The notes beneath the pieces were generated by a model. That model saw nothing but the letters and a program-made list of their open reading frames with translations, ran no database searches and had not been told where the DNA came from. From contig NZ_WQLV01000019.1 of the NCBI RefSeq assembly GCF_009753675.1, positions 1-64,000 on the forward strand: DNA of 64,000 nt. Direction: 5' to 3'. The position numbers were made by a program, and so were the translations under genes. Positions 18,185-27,621 of the stretch are shown here, one piece after another. Source of the DNA: Parasedimentitalea huanghaiensis (GTDB lineage Bacteria > Pseudomonadota > Alphaproteobacteria > Rhodobacterales > Rhodobacteraceae). The first letter of the stretch is position 1; every line of letters begins with the position of its first letter.

Positions 18185-18715
18185 TCAGTCGCGCAGTTCG
18201 GCTGGTGTAACGCCCCACAGTTTCTGTTTGGGGACCCAACCGCGGTAACCGCCAGCTGAAATACGGCACCAATCCTGCGAGCAACTGCCGAGACGCGCCA
18301 CGACACCCAATTCAAAAGCTGCGGTGATTTGAGCGTTCTCGCTGGGCTGTGCCCGCAGGGTCAGCATGTCTTCTTCGATCAATACAGTGCGGTTGCCCGA
18401 CAACAGCGCATAGTGGACCCAACCGCCAGCGCCATCACGGTCGCGGACCCGGCGCCAGTGGCCATATTCGGCTGTGATCTCCAGAGGCATGTCACGACGC
18501 TTGAATACCCAGTCGATACGGTGTGTCAGCGACGGGCCTCGTCTGACATTGCCTTCGGAGGCTTTCATGGAAACATAGCGCGGTAGCGGTAGGTTGGTCA
18601 CCTGACCACGTTCCTGACCGGGCGCGGGATTGCCTGCCATTACAGAAGGGGAAGACACCAGCAGCACAAAAAGCGCTGCCACCAATGGGCGCAATCTAAA
18701 AACCGAAAATGTCAC
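18185..18715 (-). CDS. Secreted bacterial SH3 domain protein
   Basis: A 176-residue exported protein. A signal peptide (hydrophobic 9-24, cleavage near VMAG) is followed by two SH3_4/SH3b-like modules (about 45-105 and 110-170), with the marker patterns NVRRGPSLTHRIDWVF, GGWVHYALL, LTLRAQPS and YRGWVPKQKLWGV. Two cysteines (in GSCSQDWCR) may form a disulfide. Such proteins usually bind the cell wall. The start is a GTG with a weak ribosome site. It is divergent from the dehydrogenase gene at 18924. Confidence 0.85.
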   Translation of the reverse strand: MTFSVFRLRPLVAALFVLLVSSPSVMAGNPAPGQERGQVTNLPLPRYVSMKASEGNVRRGPSLTHRIDWVFKRRDMPLEITAEYGHWRRVRDRDGAGGWVHYALLSGNRTVLIEEDMLTLRAQPSENAQITAAFELGVVARLGSCSQDWCRISAGGYRGWVPKQKLWGVTPAELRD

Positions 18716-18923
18716 TGCCTGCTCGCTCTTTTTTCTCGTTGCCTGTTTACCACCGGGCCGAAGCGTTTTTCATGCCGTTGCCTCTGCCGGGTCTCCCCGC
18801 GGGCTGGTTCCAGAAAACTGCGTCACTTGGCGTCGATGGGGTGGAAGGGTTCTTGTGCCCTTTGCCATCCTACGCCACGATGGCACAGAACAGGCCAGTA
18901 TGAAAAGAAATAGGAGTGGGCAA

Positions 18924-19910
18924 GTGGCAAGAGAACGTCTGAGTGTTGTCGTAACGCGACGGTTGCCAGAAGTGGTTGAGACCCGCCTAAGCGAATTATT
19001 TGATGTCACCCTACGCACTGAGGATACGCCGCTAACCCGTGCCCAGCTGGCCGAGATTATGGCGCGAGCGGATGTGTTGATCCCCACCGTGACGGACACC
19101 ATCGATGCACGGTTGCTGGCTCAGGCGGGCGAACGCCTTAAACTCATTGCCAATTATGGCGCTGGGGTGGATCATATTGATGTCGCCACCGCTCGTCAGC
19201 GCGGCATTCTTGTCTCCAACACGCCCGGTGTTCTGACCGATGATACGGCTGACATGGCCATGGCGTTGATTATGGCAGTGGTGCGCCGCATCCCCGAGGG
19301 TCTGGGAATCATGCAAAAAGGTGACTGGCAGGGTTGGGCGCCAACTGCATTGCTGGGCGGGCGCATGACAGGCCGCCGTCTCGGGATATTGGGTATGGGC
19401 AGCATTGGTCAGGCTGTCGCGCGCCGCGCTGCTGTTTTTGGCATGCAAGTCCACTATCACAATCGTCGTCGGCTCCGCAGTGAGACCGAAGCTGAACTAC
19501 AAGCCACTTATTGGGAGAGCTTGGATCAGATGGTGGCGCGGATGGATGTGATTTCGATCAATTGCCCATCGACGCCATCGACATTCCACCTGATGAACGC
19601 GCGCCGTTTGAAACTGATGAAACCCAATGCAGTGATCGTCAACACCTCACGCGGTGAGGTGATTGACGAAATGGCGCTCACCCGGATGTTACGGGCTGGC
19701 GAAATCGCCGGGGCGGGACTGGATGTCTATGAACACGGCACCAACATCAATCCGCGCCTGCGCGAGCTGCCTAATGTGGTTCTTTTGCCTCACATGGGCT
19801 CAGCAACCGTTGAGGGGCGGATAGAGATGGGTGAAAAGGTACTGCTGAATATCAAAACATTTGAAGATGGCCACAGGCCCCCGGATCAGGTTGTTCCGTC
19901 AATGTTATAG
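18924..19910 (+). CDS. D-2-hydroxyacid dehydrogenase (glyoxylate/hydroxypyruvate reductase type)
   Basis: NAD(P)-dependent oxidoreductase of 328 aa. The nucleotide site is LGILGMGSIGQAVARR, and the catalytic triad is given by the Arg in NTSRGEVID, the Glu near LDVYEHG and the His in LLPHMGSAT. Family members reduce glyoxylate or hydroxypyruvate, which fits one-carbon and photorespiratory-type metabolism in this group. The GTG at 18924 has AGGAG 7 bases upstream. An in-frame ATG at 18900 has only a weak site, and the open frame back to 18630 overlaps the SH3 gene and is not believed. ThpR follows after 15 bases. Confidence 0.9.
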   Translation: MARERLSVVVTRRLPEVVETRLSELFDVTLRTEDTPLTRAQLAEIMARADVLIPTVTDTIDARLLAQAGERLKLIANYGAGVDHIDVATARQRGILVSNTPGVLTDDTADMAMALIMAVVRRIPEGLGIMQKGDWQGWAPTALLGGRMTGRRLGILGMGSIGQAVARRAAVFGMQVHYHNRRRLRSETEAELQATYWESLDQMVARMDVISINCPSTPSTFHLMNARRLKLMKPNAVIVNTSRGEVIDEMALTRMLRAGEIAGAGLDVYEHGTNINPRLRELPNVVLLPHMGSATVEGRIEMGEKVLLNIKTFEDGHRPPDQVVPSML

Positions 19911-19925
19911 AAGCGAAATTCTGGA

Positions 19926-20477
19926 ATGCGTGCCTTTTTGGCGATCGATCTGCCCGAGCCTGTTGTTTCTGCACTTATGCAGGTGATTTTGGCTTTGCCA
20001 GTCGGTCGCCCGGTGTCCGAAGACAACCTGCACCTTACACTAGCGTTTCTGGACGATCGAAGTGAGGACGAGTTAGAACAGCTGCACTATGAACTCCTCG
20101 ATTTGCAAATACCCCAGCTTGAACTGGGTTTTGACGGGTTGGGCAGTTTTGGCTCCGGTGCACCCAAAATCCTGTTTGCGCGGATTACTGACAATGCCGC
20201 GCTGATGGACCTGCACCGTCAGATTCGCCGCGCAGCCCACCGTGCAGGAATAGTGTTGGCGAGGGAGCGTTATAAGCCACATGTGACACTGGCCCGATTT
20301 GGGCGTGGTGTACATTGGCGCGACGCGGATCAACTGGCGGTGTTTGTCGCCGATCATGTGTCTCTGACCTTGCCGACATTCCCAGTGAACACATTTTCAC
20401 TGTTTGAATCCCAGTTGCACCAAGAAGGTGCACTTCACCATCAACTTGCCGAATACGAATTTGCAGGACAGGCTTGA
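19926..20477 (+). CDS. thpR: RNA 2',3'-cyclic phosphodiesterase (2H family)
   Basis: Small soluble enzyme of 183 aa that opens 2',3'-cyclic phosphate ends of RNA; older name 2'-5' RNA ligase. Both catalytic HxT motifs are present, H36-L-T38 in NLHLTLAF and H119-V-T121 in KPHVTLARF. The start MRAFLAIDLP is typical. It begins 15 bases after the dehydrogenase stop and is likely in the same transcript, although the two have no known shared role. Confidence 0.92.
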   Translation: MRAFLAIDLPEPVVSALMQVILALPVGRPVSEDNLHLTLAFLDDRSEDELEQLHYELLDLQIPQLELGFDGLGSFGSGAPKILFARITDNAALMDLHRQIRRAAHRAGIVLARERYKPHVTLARFGRGVHWRDADQLAVFVADHVSLTLPTFPVNTFSLFESQLHQEGALHHQLAEYEFAGQA

Positions 20478-20576
20478 TCCCATCCCAGGACGTTACGACC
20501 CATACATCGATAAGGTGTTGCAGTTTTTTCAGTTAAAGACCTAGGCTGCGGTTGTTTGATTTGTTTGGAGGGTATT

Positions 20577-22361
20577 ATGAGACGGATATTTCTAGGGCTG
20601 CTGACAAGCTCAACACTGGTGTTTCCAGCTTATGCACAGCAAGCGGCGGACGCCGTAGCCCCCGAGGCGGCGACCTCTGGCGAATTTGAGGCTATTTCAC
20701 CTGCCGTTGCAGCCTCCCTTGAGGCCAAACTGGCTGGGCAGGTGGTCAAATCGGACAACTGGATGATTTCAGCGGCTAACCCGCACGCGGTTGAGGCCGG
20801 AGCCGAAGTCTTGCGTGCAGGTGGATCTGCCGCTGATGCGATGGTTGCGGTGCAAACCGTGTTGGGGTTGGTTGAGCCACAGTCTTCGGGTCTTGGCGGC
20901 GGCGCCTTTTTGGTTTGGTATGATGCTGCAAGCGGGAAACTGACAACATTAGATGGCCGCGAAACCGCGCCACTGGCCGCAACGCCAACCCTGTTTCAGG
21001 ACGAAAACGGAGAGCCTTTGAAATTCTTCGATGCGGTTGTAGGCGGGCGATCCGTGGGGACACCGGGGACACCGGCGCTGATGGCTGAAGCTCACCGCCG
21101 GTGGGGGCGATCTGAGTGGTCCTCACTGTTCGAGGCAGGAACGCAGCTGGCCAAAGATGGATTTACCGTGTCACCGCGTCTTGCTGGGTTGATCGAACGG
21201 GACGCCGAGCGTTTGTCCCGATTTCCCCGTACTGCGGATTACTTCCTTCCCGGCGGAATGCCATTGCAGGCAGGTGATGTGCTGACCAATGAAGAATACG
21301 CACATACGCTCGGCGTTTTGGCGGACAAGGGCGCGGAAGGCTTCTATTTTGGGCGTATCGCGGATGAAGTGGTCGGCGCAGTGACCCATGCTCCAGGCAA
21401 TCCCGGTGTTTTGTCGTCAATGGACATGGCCTTGTATAAGGTCAAAGAGCGCGCACCAGTCTGTGCAGCTTACCAATCTTTTGAGGTCTGTGGCATGGGC
21501 CCGCCATCCTCTGGGGCTCTGACGGTTGGGCAAATTTTGGGCATGGTTGGTCAATATGATCTGGCCACATTGGGCGCTGACAATCCTGAAAGCTGGCGGC
21601 TGATCGGAGATGCTTCGCGGCTCGCGTTTGCCGACCGGGGTAGGTACATGGCTGACAGTGACTATGTCCCAATGCCTACCAACGGTCTGGTGAACGCTGA
21701 ATACCTGACCCAACGGGCTGCCTTGCTATCGGGTGACGATGCATTGGCCGAGGTGGCGCCAGGTTCGCCTGAATTTGACCACGCGCTTTGGGCTGATGAC
21801 GAGTCGATTGAGCTACCATCAACCTCGCATATCTCGATTGTTGATCAGTACGGCAACGTGCTGTCGATGACGACAACGATAGAGAACGCTTTTGGCTCGC
21901 GCTTGATGGTGCGAGGATTTCTGCTGAACAACGAACTCACCGATTTCTCATTCCGCAGCCACCGTGACGGGGTGCCGATTGCCAACCGTATTGAACCGGG
22001 CAAGCGCCCACGCTCATCAATGGCCCCAACAATTGTGATGCAGGAGGGTAAGCCAGTGCTGGCCATCGGCTCACCCGGTGGCAGCCGGATCATTGGTTAT
22101 GTCGCCACGTCGATCATTGCCTGGGCTGATTGGGGCATGGATTTGCAACAGGCGATTGCACTGCCACATGCGGTCAACCGGTTTGGCACCTATGATTTGG
22201 AAGAGGGGACTGAGGCCGCTGTTCAGGAGGAGGCCTTGATCGACATGGGTTACGAAGTCAAACTCCGCGCACTTAATTCGGGACTTCACGCCATCGAAAT
22301 TGGCGACGGTCTGCAAGGGGCTGCAGATCCAAGACGTGAAGGGATCGCGCTGGGCGATTAA
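20577..22361 (+). CDS. ggt: Gamma-glutamyltransferase
   Basis: Periplasmic N-terminal-nucleophile hydrolase of 594 aa that cleaves gamma-glutamyl bonds of glutathione and related peptides. A signal peptide (to about residue 22, PAYAQ) is followed by the large subunit. The self-cleavage site and nucleophile is T416 in PSTSHISIVD, which starts the small subunit. The glycine-rich segments SSGLGGGAF and SPGGSR are in place. The ATG at 20577 has GGAGG; the TTG seven codons earlier is not needed. Stands alone in its transcript as far as can be seen. Confidence 0.94.
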   Translation: MRRIFLGLLTSSTLVFPAYAQQAADAVAPEAATSGEFEAISPAVAASLEAKLAGQVVKSDNWMISAANPHAVEAGAEVLRAGGSAADAMVAVQTVLGLVEPQSSGLGGGAFLVWYDAASGKLTTLDGRETAPLAATPTLFQDENGEPLKFFDAVVGGRSVGTPGTPALMAEAHRRWGRSEWSSLFEAGTQLAKDGFTVSPRLAGLIERDAERLSRFPRTADYFLPGGMPLQAGDVLTNEEYAHTLGVLADKGAEGFYFGRIADEVVGAVTHAPGNPGVLSSMDMALYKVKERAPVCAAYQSFEVCGMGPPSSGALTVGQILGMVGQYDLATLGADNPESWRLIGDASRLAFADRGRYMADSDYVPMPTNGLVNAEYLTQRAALLSGDDALAEVAPGSPEFDHALWADDESIELPSTSHISIVDQYGNVLSMTTTIENAFGSRLMVRGFLLNNELTDFSFRSHRDGVPIANRIEPGKRPRSSMAPTIVMQEGKPVLAIGSPGGSRIIGYVATSIIAWADWGMDLQQAIALPHAVNRFGTYDLEEGTEAAVQEEALIDMGYEVKLRALNSGLHAIEIGDGLQGAADPRREGIALGD

Positions 22362-22469
22362 TTAGAACACTGTTGTGTCCGGTCGGGGAGCTCCCATCGT
22401 CTGGGCACGACACTTACGACTTAATAGTTGGTTGCACTTGGTAACTACCCTGGGTTCTATTGTACCTGC

Positions 22470-22494
22470 GAGGCCAAGGTGACACCATGGCCTC
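22470..22494. promoter_or_regulatory. 25-bp dyad upstream of the D-lactate dehydrogenase-type gene
   Basis: GAGGCCAAGGTG, one central base, then CACCATGGCCTC: 11 of 12 positions are symmetric. It ends 22 bases before the ATG at 22517. The length and symmetry suit an operator for a dimeric regulator such as a GntR-family protein, although a transcript hairpin is also possible. No regulator gene is adjacent. Confidence 0.45.
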
Positions 22495-22516
22495 ATTACA
22501 GAAATAGGAGCCGATC

Positions 22517-23920
22517 ATGGTGCAAGCCACCTCATTGCCGCGCAACGAATCCGGTATCAAAGCCGCCATCAGTGTGTTGAAGCAGCTGTTCGGCGACCGT
22601 TTGCAAACCAGCGACGCCATTCGCGAGCAGCATGGTCACACCACCACATGGATTAACAACCAGATGCCGGACGCAGTGGTGTTCCCAGCAGATACCAACG
22701 AAGTGTCGCAGATTGTCAAATGTTGCGCTGAGTATGGCGTGCCCATTATACCCTTTGGCACCGGCACGTCGCTCGAGGGGCACGTAAACGCTCCGGCTGG
22801 CGGTATTTCGGTTGATACAACCCAAATGAACCAAATTTTAGCGGTACACACTGAAGATCTGGATGTTGTGGTGCAGCCGGGCGTCACCCGCGAACAGCTC
22901 AATACCTTCTTGCGTGATCAAGGGCTGTTCTTCCCCATTGATCCCGGCGCCAATGCCTCGCTGGGCGGTATGGCAGCGACACGCGCCTCGGGCACCAACG
23001 CGGTGCGCTATGGCACCATGAAAGACAATGTCATCGCGCTCGAGGTAGTGATGGCGGATGGGGCCGTGATCCGCACCGCGCAACGGGCCAAAAAGTCTTC
23101 GGCAGGGTATGATATGACCCGCCTTATGGTAGGCTCCGAAGGGACCCTGGGTCTAATCACCGAACTGACCTTGAAATTGCAAGGCATCCCCGAGGCGATC
23201 AGTTCTGCCCGCTGTTCATTCCGCACCGTTGATGACGCTTGTCGTGCGGTGATGATGACCATCCAATACGGTATCCCGGTTGCTCGGATTGAGTTGCTGG
23301 ATGAACTAAGTGTCAAGGCCGCCAACGCCTATTCCAAACTGGAGTTGCCTGAAACACCGCTGTTGCTGATGGAATTCCATGGCTCTGAGGCTGGTGTCGC
23401 TGAACAGGCCGAGATGTTCAGCTCTATTGCCGAGGAGTTTGGAGGCTTTGACACTGCCACGACCACTTCTACCGAAGAACGGAACAAACTGTGGCAGGCG
23501 CGTCATGATATGTATTGGGCCTGTATGCAAATTCGCCCGGGCGCCAAGGGGATCTCGACAGATGTCTGTGTGCCAATCTCGCGGTTGGCGGAATGTGTCG
23601 GCGCGGCTCAGGAAAAGGCAGATGCCTTAGGGTTGATTGCACCTATCGTGGGGCATGTCGGGGACGGCAATTTCCACGCGTTGCTATTGATAGATATGGA
23701 CAATGCCGAAGAACGCGCAAGGGCGGATGACTATGTGGCCTGGCTGAATCAATTGGCGATTTCCATGGATGGCACCTGTACTGGAGAACACGGTATCGGT
23801 CAGGGTAAACGCCCTTATCTCAAAGTGGAATTGGGAGAGACCACTCGCTATATGGCCGCGATCAAGGCGGCGTTGGACCCTGATAATATCTTGAACCCCG
23901 GCAAGATCCTGATCGATTAA
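22517..23920 (+). CDS. FAD-linked oxidase, D-lactate dehydrogenase (cytochrome) type
   Basis: Flavoprotein of 467 aa. Residues 50-230 form the PCMH-type FAD domain (IPFGTGTSLEGHV; PIDPGANASLGGMAATRASG), and the C-terminal domain has GHVGDGNFH, which holds the metal-binding His pair, and CTGEHGIGQGK. It oxidises a D-2-hydroxyacid and passes electrons to the respiratory chain. The GlcD subunit of glycolate oxidase is the main alternative, but GlcE and GlcF genes are absent nearby. The ATG follows AGGAG. A 25-bp dyad lies just upstream. Confidence 0.88.
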   Translation: MVQATSLPRNESGIKAAISVLKQLFGDRLQTSDAIREQHGHTTTWINNQMPDAVVFPADTNEVSQIVKCCAEYGVPIIPFGTGTSLEGHVNAPAGGISVDTTQMNQILAVHTEDLDVVVQPGVTREQLNTFLRDQGLFFPIDPGANASLGGMAATRASGTNAVRYGTMKDNVIALEVVMADGAVIRTAQRAKKSSAGYDMTRLMVGSEGTLGLITELTLKLQGIPEAISSARCSFRTVDDACRAVMMTIQYGIPVARIELLDELSVKAANAYSKLELPETPLLLMEFHGSEAGVAEQAEMFSSIAEEFGGFDTATTTSTEERNKLWQARHDMYWACMQIRPGAKGISTDVCVPISRLAECVGAAQEKADALGLIAPIVGHVGDGNFHALLLIDMDNAEERARADDYVAWLNQLAISMDGTCTGEHGIGQGKRPYLKVELGETTRYMAAIKAALDPDNILNPGKILID

Positions 23921-24000
23921 AATACTGGTCTGTAGTGCGCCCTGATCGCTTAGGTAGCGCGAAATAGCCTCCTTCAGCCTGCCATAATTTTGCACCAGTT

Positions 24001-24026
24001 CACCCTGTACCAGACTGTGCAGGGTG
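24001..24026 (+). terminator. Stem-loop between the D-lactate dehydrogenase gene and a small ORF
   Basis: CACCCTG/CAGGGTG (7 bp, 12-base loop) followed by TTGTTGT. It may end the dehydrogenase transcript or be a leader hairpin for the small gene starting at 24046. Confidence 0.4.
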
Positions 24027-24045
24027 TTGTTGTAGGAGCAGGCAG

Positions 24046-24309
24046 ATGGGGTTGCGTAAATCGTTAGGGATCATTGCCGTGTGCACGCAGGTGGTTGTGG
24101 TTGTCGATTACAACATGCAGAGCCAACAGGCCGGGCTCGGCCCCGGTGAATTGAGCATGAAGGCCTATAGTGCCATTGTTCAGGCACGCTATAACACTCC
24201 AACGGTTACGGCTTCAGGCTTGAGCGCGGTCCAACAGGGGGGGCAGGGCAGCGATGCGCCGCCGACACCCGTCTGTGTCCGCCGCGGCACGTCGTTGAAC
24301 TGCCAATAG
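24046..24309 (+). CDS. Small exported or membrane-anchored protein, CVRRGT-tail family (copy A)
   Basis: An 87-residue protein I do not recognise. Residues 5-20 are hydrophobic (signal or anchor), followed by VVDYNMQSQQAGLGPGE, a low-complexity middle, and the tail CVRRGTSLNCQ with two cysteines. AGGAG precedes the ATG with 7 bases spacing, which supports real translation. A paralogue with the same layout follows at 24425. The Cys pair may form a disulfide in the periplasm. Function unknown. Confidence 0.75.
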   Translation: MGLRKSLGIIAVCTQVVVVVDYNMQSQQAGLGPGELSMKAYSAIVQARYNTPTVTASGLSAVQQGGQGSDAPPTPVCVRRGTSLNCQ

Positions 24310-24424
24310 AGCCAACTGAATCCAATCAAAGATGCCTTGCCCACGCCGCAAAATTGCCGGATTTCTCAGCTTTATGAGCAATTAAAATTAACCTTTAACT
24401 AACGCGCCTTTATGGAGAATCCTG

Positions 24425-24805
24425 ATGGCGATTGCTCAGAATATCTGTTTCGCTGCGACCTGCGGTCTCGTCGTTCTTGTCGCTGATTACGGTCAGCAGT
24501 CACGTCGAGCCCAGCTCCCCTTTGGACAAATGGGTGCGGTGCAATACGTTGCAGTGTTCAGCAACCGATTCCAGTCAATCGAGGGTGTCCCTAAAATCAA
24601 TTTGACTGCCATTGCCGACATGACTGCGAACTGGTCTTTGGTCAACGGTGAAGAGCCAATCGACCCAGCAATGCCACAAGTGATGGCCAACCCAGACCAG
24701 CGCGAAGACAGAATCGGGGTCCGCGTCAACAAGGGGGTAGCCGGTCCCTCTTCGCGCGCCAGCGCTGCAGGCTGCGTCCGGCGCGGGACTATCTTGAACT
24801 GCTAA
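24425..24805 (+). CDS. Small exported or membrane-anchored protein, CVRRGT-tail family (copy B)
   Basis: A 126-residue paralogue of the protein at 24046. Shared features are a hydrophobic N-terminus, a VxDYxxQSxxAxLxxGxM segment after it, and a C-terminal CVRRGTILNC. The middle is about 40 residues longer. GGAG lies 7 bases before the ATG. The two genes are 115 bases apart on the same strand. Function unknown; conservation of the tail in both copies suggests it is the functional part. Confidence 0.75.
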   Translation: MAIAQNICFAATCGLVVLVADYGQQSRRAQLPFGQMGAVQYVAVFSNRFQSIEGVPKINLTAIADMTANWSLVNGEEPIDPAMPQVMANPDQREDRIGVRVNKGVAGPSSRASAAGCVRRGTILNC

Positions 24806-25036
24806 GGCTCCGCTACAGATCCTAAAATACGAAAGTCCTGATCTGAACGCCTGACAGAAGCTGATGATTTCCCATTGCACAAAAGACTCCAGTTCCGAAC
24901 CATTCCTGGAAAATATGCCGATGAGTGGCGCGAGAGGTCGGTTTTGCCGGTTTTTGCGTCGGCTGGATTTGGCCCAAGACCTTTGGCTTGGGCATAACCG
25001 TATCCAAGCGAGTCATATTTGTCGGAGAGCGGCCCC

Positions 25037-27535
25037 ATGAAAACTCAAGTCAAAGCCCTGGTTGTCGGTGGCGGTGCCGTAGGCACATCAATTGCCTATC
25101 ACTTGGCCAAAGCAGGCTGGGACGATGTCATGCTGATCGAACGCGACGAGCTGACCTCGGGCTCGACTTGGCACGCCGCAGGCCTGCTGCCGCTGTTCAA
25201 CATGTCCTATGCGACAACACACATCCACAAATACTCGGTCGATTTCTACAAATCGCTCGAGGAAGAAACCGGCTTGAACGCAGGTTTTGCAGTAGTTGGC
25301 AACCTGCGCATGGCCCAGACCGAAGAGCGCATGGATGAATTCAAGCTCTACGCCTCGACCGCTGAAACCTGTGGGGTAGATTACGAGTGGCTGACTGCTG
25401 ATCAGATCAAGGAACGTTGGCCACTGATCCGCACTGACGATCTGAAAGGCGCGATCTATCACGCTGAGGACGGCTATATTAACCCCGCCGATGTGACCAT
25501 GGCGATGGCCAAGGGTGCGCGTCAACGCGGTGTCGACATCCAGCGCAAGGTTCAGGCCGATGCCTTTCACTGGAACGGCACCCACTGGGAAGTCACCTGC
25601 ACCAAGATGGTGGAGAAGGGCGGCAACCTCGTGCCAAGCGACGAACAGTTCGTCATCACTGCCGAACACGTTGTCACCGCATCCGGCAACCACGCCCAAC
25701 GCACCGCCAAGATGCTGGGCATCAAGATGCCCGCGATCCCGGTGGAACACACCTTTATCGTCATGGACAAAGATCCCGAGTTGGTGAAATGGCGCGAAGA
25801 GGGCAACCCGGAACACCCTGTTGTGCGCGATGCCGACTCTGAGTCTTATGCCCGCGAAGAGCGTGGTGGCTGGATTCTAGGTATCTACGAACACGGCGCG
25901 CCTGCGCGGTTTGAACACGGCGTGCCAGATAGCTTCCGCGCCGATCTGTTCCCGCTCGATCTGGACCGGATTGCCGAGCAGTACATGGCGATGACCGAAC
26001 GGGTGCCGTCTTGCGCCGAGTCTGGCCTGAAAGACGATTTCAACGGCCCGATCTGCTATACTCCTGACGGAAACCCATTGGTTGGTCCGGCACCTGGCCT
26101 GCGTAACATGTGGCTGGCCGAGGGCTTCAGCTTTGGCATCACTGCTGCTGGCGGCACCGGCTATTACCTCGCGCAGATGATGGTCGACGGCGAAGCCGAA
26201 ATCGACATGGCCTCGCTCGACCCGAAACGCTACTCCTCCAACTGGATGACCACCGAGTTTGCCGCGCGCAAAAACGAAGAGTGCTACGAGCACGTTTACA
26301 TCCTGCACCACCCGGACGAAGAGCGCCCCGCAGCACGGGGCCTGCGTACTTCTCCAGCCTATGACCGCCAGAAAGAACGCGGTGCGCAATTTGGTTGGGT
26401 CAACGGCTGGGAACGCCCCAACTATTACGCTCCGCTTGGGTTCAACGACGCCGAGTCCCGCAGCTTCCGTCGTGGTGGCTGGTGGAAACACGCGGTAGAG
26501 GAAGCCAAAGCAATCCGCGAAGGCGTTGGTCTTGTGGACGCAACCGCGTTCACCAAGCATGTGGTCAAGGGGCCAGGTGCCACTCAGTTTCTTGACTGGT
26601 TCACCTGCAACAAGCTGCCCAAGGTGGGCCGCATCAACCTGACTTATGCGCTAACGGCGGCTGGTACCACCCGCACCGAATACACCATCGTGCGCAACGA
26701 CGAGAACAACTACTACCTCGTCTCGGCCGGGGCTTGGACAGAATACGACGCCGACTTCCTGCGCAAGTCTGCCGAAGACAAGATGGAGGAGTTTGGCTAC
26801 ATCGAGATCCAGGATGTCACCACCCAGTGGGGCGTCTTTGCCATCGCTGGCCCCAAGTCGCGTGATGTGCTGAAAGAGATCATCGTCGACGCCGATCCAG
26901 ACACAGCCCTGTCGAATAAACGCTTTCCATGGCTGTCGGCCCGCCAGATTGAGCTGGGCATGTGTCCGGTCAACGCGATCCGCGTGGCCTATACCGGCGA
27001 GCTGGGCTGGGAGTTACACCACCCGATTGAAATGCAGAACTACCTATTCGATCTGCTGGAAAAAGCCGGTGAAAAACACGGTATGAAGCTGGTCGGTGCC
27101 CGAGCCCAGAACTGGTTGCGTCTCGAGAAGTCATATCGCGCCTTTGGCACCGAGTTGGGCCGTGATGCCACCCCAGCCGAGGCCGACCTGCCGCGGTTTA
27201 TCGACTTGTCCAAAGACTTTCATGGCAAGGATGCCATGGTTGAAACCGGCGTGCGGGTCAAATGCTGCACCTTGCTGATCGAGGGCCCGGCAGATGCCGA
27301 CCCTTGGGGCCGAGAAGTGCTGTATACGCCAGAAGGCGAGCGCGTTGGGCGTCTGACCTCGGGCGGCTATTCGGTCGCGTTCGAGAAAAGCATCGGTATG
27401 GGTTACGTTAAACCCGAACTGGCAGTGCCGGGTACCAAGCTGAAGGTCAAGATCATGGACCAGCTATGGGATGCCGAAGTGACGGTAGACAGCCCTTATG
27501 ATCCGAAAAACGAGGCTATTCGGGTGACGGGCTGA
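25037..27535 (+). CDS. GcvT-family FAD oxidoreductase (dimethylglycine/sarcosine dehydrogenase type)
   Basis: An 832-aa two-part enzyme. Residues 1-370 are a DAO-type FAD domain (VVGGGAVGTSIAYHL). H46 in GSTWHAAG is at the place of the histidine that carries covalent FAD in dimethylglycine and sarcosine dehydrogenases. Residues from about 440 on are GcvT and GcvT_C folds, which take the formaldehyde unit onto tetrahydrofolate. It should demethylate a methylated amine derived from glycine betaine or choline. GGAG lies 9 bases before the chosen ATG. Exact substrate is not decided by sequence, since Roseobacter genomes carry several paralogues. Confidence 0.87.
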   Translation: MKTQVKALVVGGGAVGTSIAYHLAKAGWDDVMLIERDELTSGSTWHAAGLLPLFNMSYATTHIHKYSVDFYKSLEEETGLNAGFAVVGNLRMAQTEERMDEFKLYASTAETCGVDYEWLTADQIKERWPLIRTDDLKGAIYHAEDGYINPADVTMAMAKGARQRGVDIQRKVQADAFHWNGTHWEVTCTKMVEKGGNLVPSDEQFVITAEHVVTASGNHAQRTAKMLGIKMPAIPVEHTFIVMDKDPELVKWREEGNPEHPVVRDADSESYAREERGGWILGIYEHGAPARFEHGVPDSFRADLFPLDLDRIAEQYMAMTERVPSCAESGLKDDFNGPICYTPDGNPLVGPAPGLRNMWLAEGFSFGITAAGGTGYYLAQMMVDGEAEIDMASLDPKRYSSNWMTTEFAARKNEECYEHVYILHHPDEERPAARGLRTSPAYDRQKERGAQFGWVNGWERPNYYAPLGFNDAESRSFRRGGWWKHAVEEAKAIREGVGLVDATAFTKHVVKGPGATQFLDWFTCNKLPKVGRINLTYALTAAGTTRTEYTIVRNDENNYYLVSAGAWTEYDADFLRKSAEDKMEEFGYIEIQDVTTQWGVFAIAGPKSRDVLKEIIVDADPDTALSNKRFPWLSARQIELGMCPVNAIRVAYTGELGWELHHPIEMQNYLFDLLEKAGEKHGMKLVGARAQNWLRLEKSYRAFGTELGRDATPAEADLPRFIDLSKDFHGKDAMVETGVRVKCCTLLIEGPADADPWGREVLYTPEGERVGRLTSGGYSVAFEKSIGMGYVKPELAVPGTKLKVKIMDQLWDAEVTVDSPYDPKNEAIRVTG

Positions 27536-27549
27536 TTACAGTCCTTTGA

Positions 27550-27587
27550 GACGGGAAGGGAGCTGTAATCCAGGTCTCCCGCCCGTC
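27550..27587 (+). terminator. Stem-loop after the GcvT-family gene
   Basis: GACGGG/CCCGTC and GGGAG/CTCCC stack into an 11-bp interrupted stem 15 bases after the stop. It is the first of three hairpins in 110 bases (the next has arms at 27592-27598 and 27604-27610). No T-run. Confidence 0.55.
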
Positions 27588-27621
27588 ACCATTCAGATAT
27601 GAAATCTGAAGGTTCCCGTTG

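Noticed and set aside
24384-24402. TTAA-rich CtrA-like site upstream of the second small paralogue
   Set aside because: The spacing between TTAA halves is 3 or 9 bases, not the 7 of the CtrA consensus.
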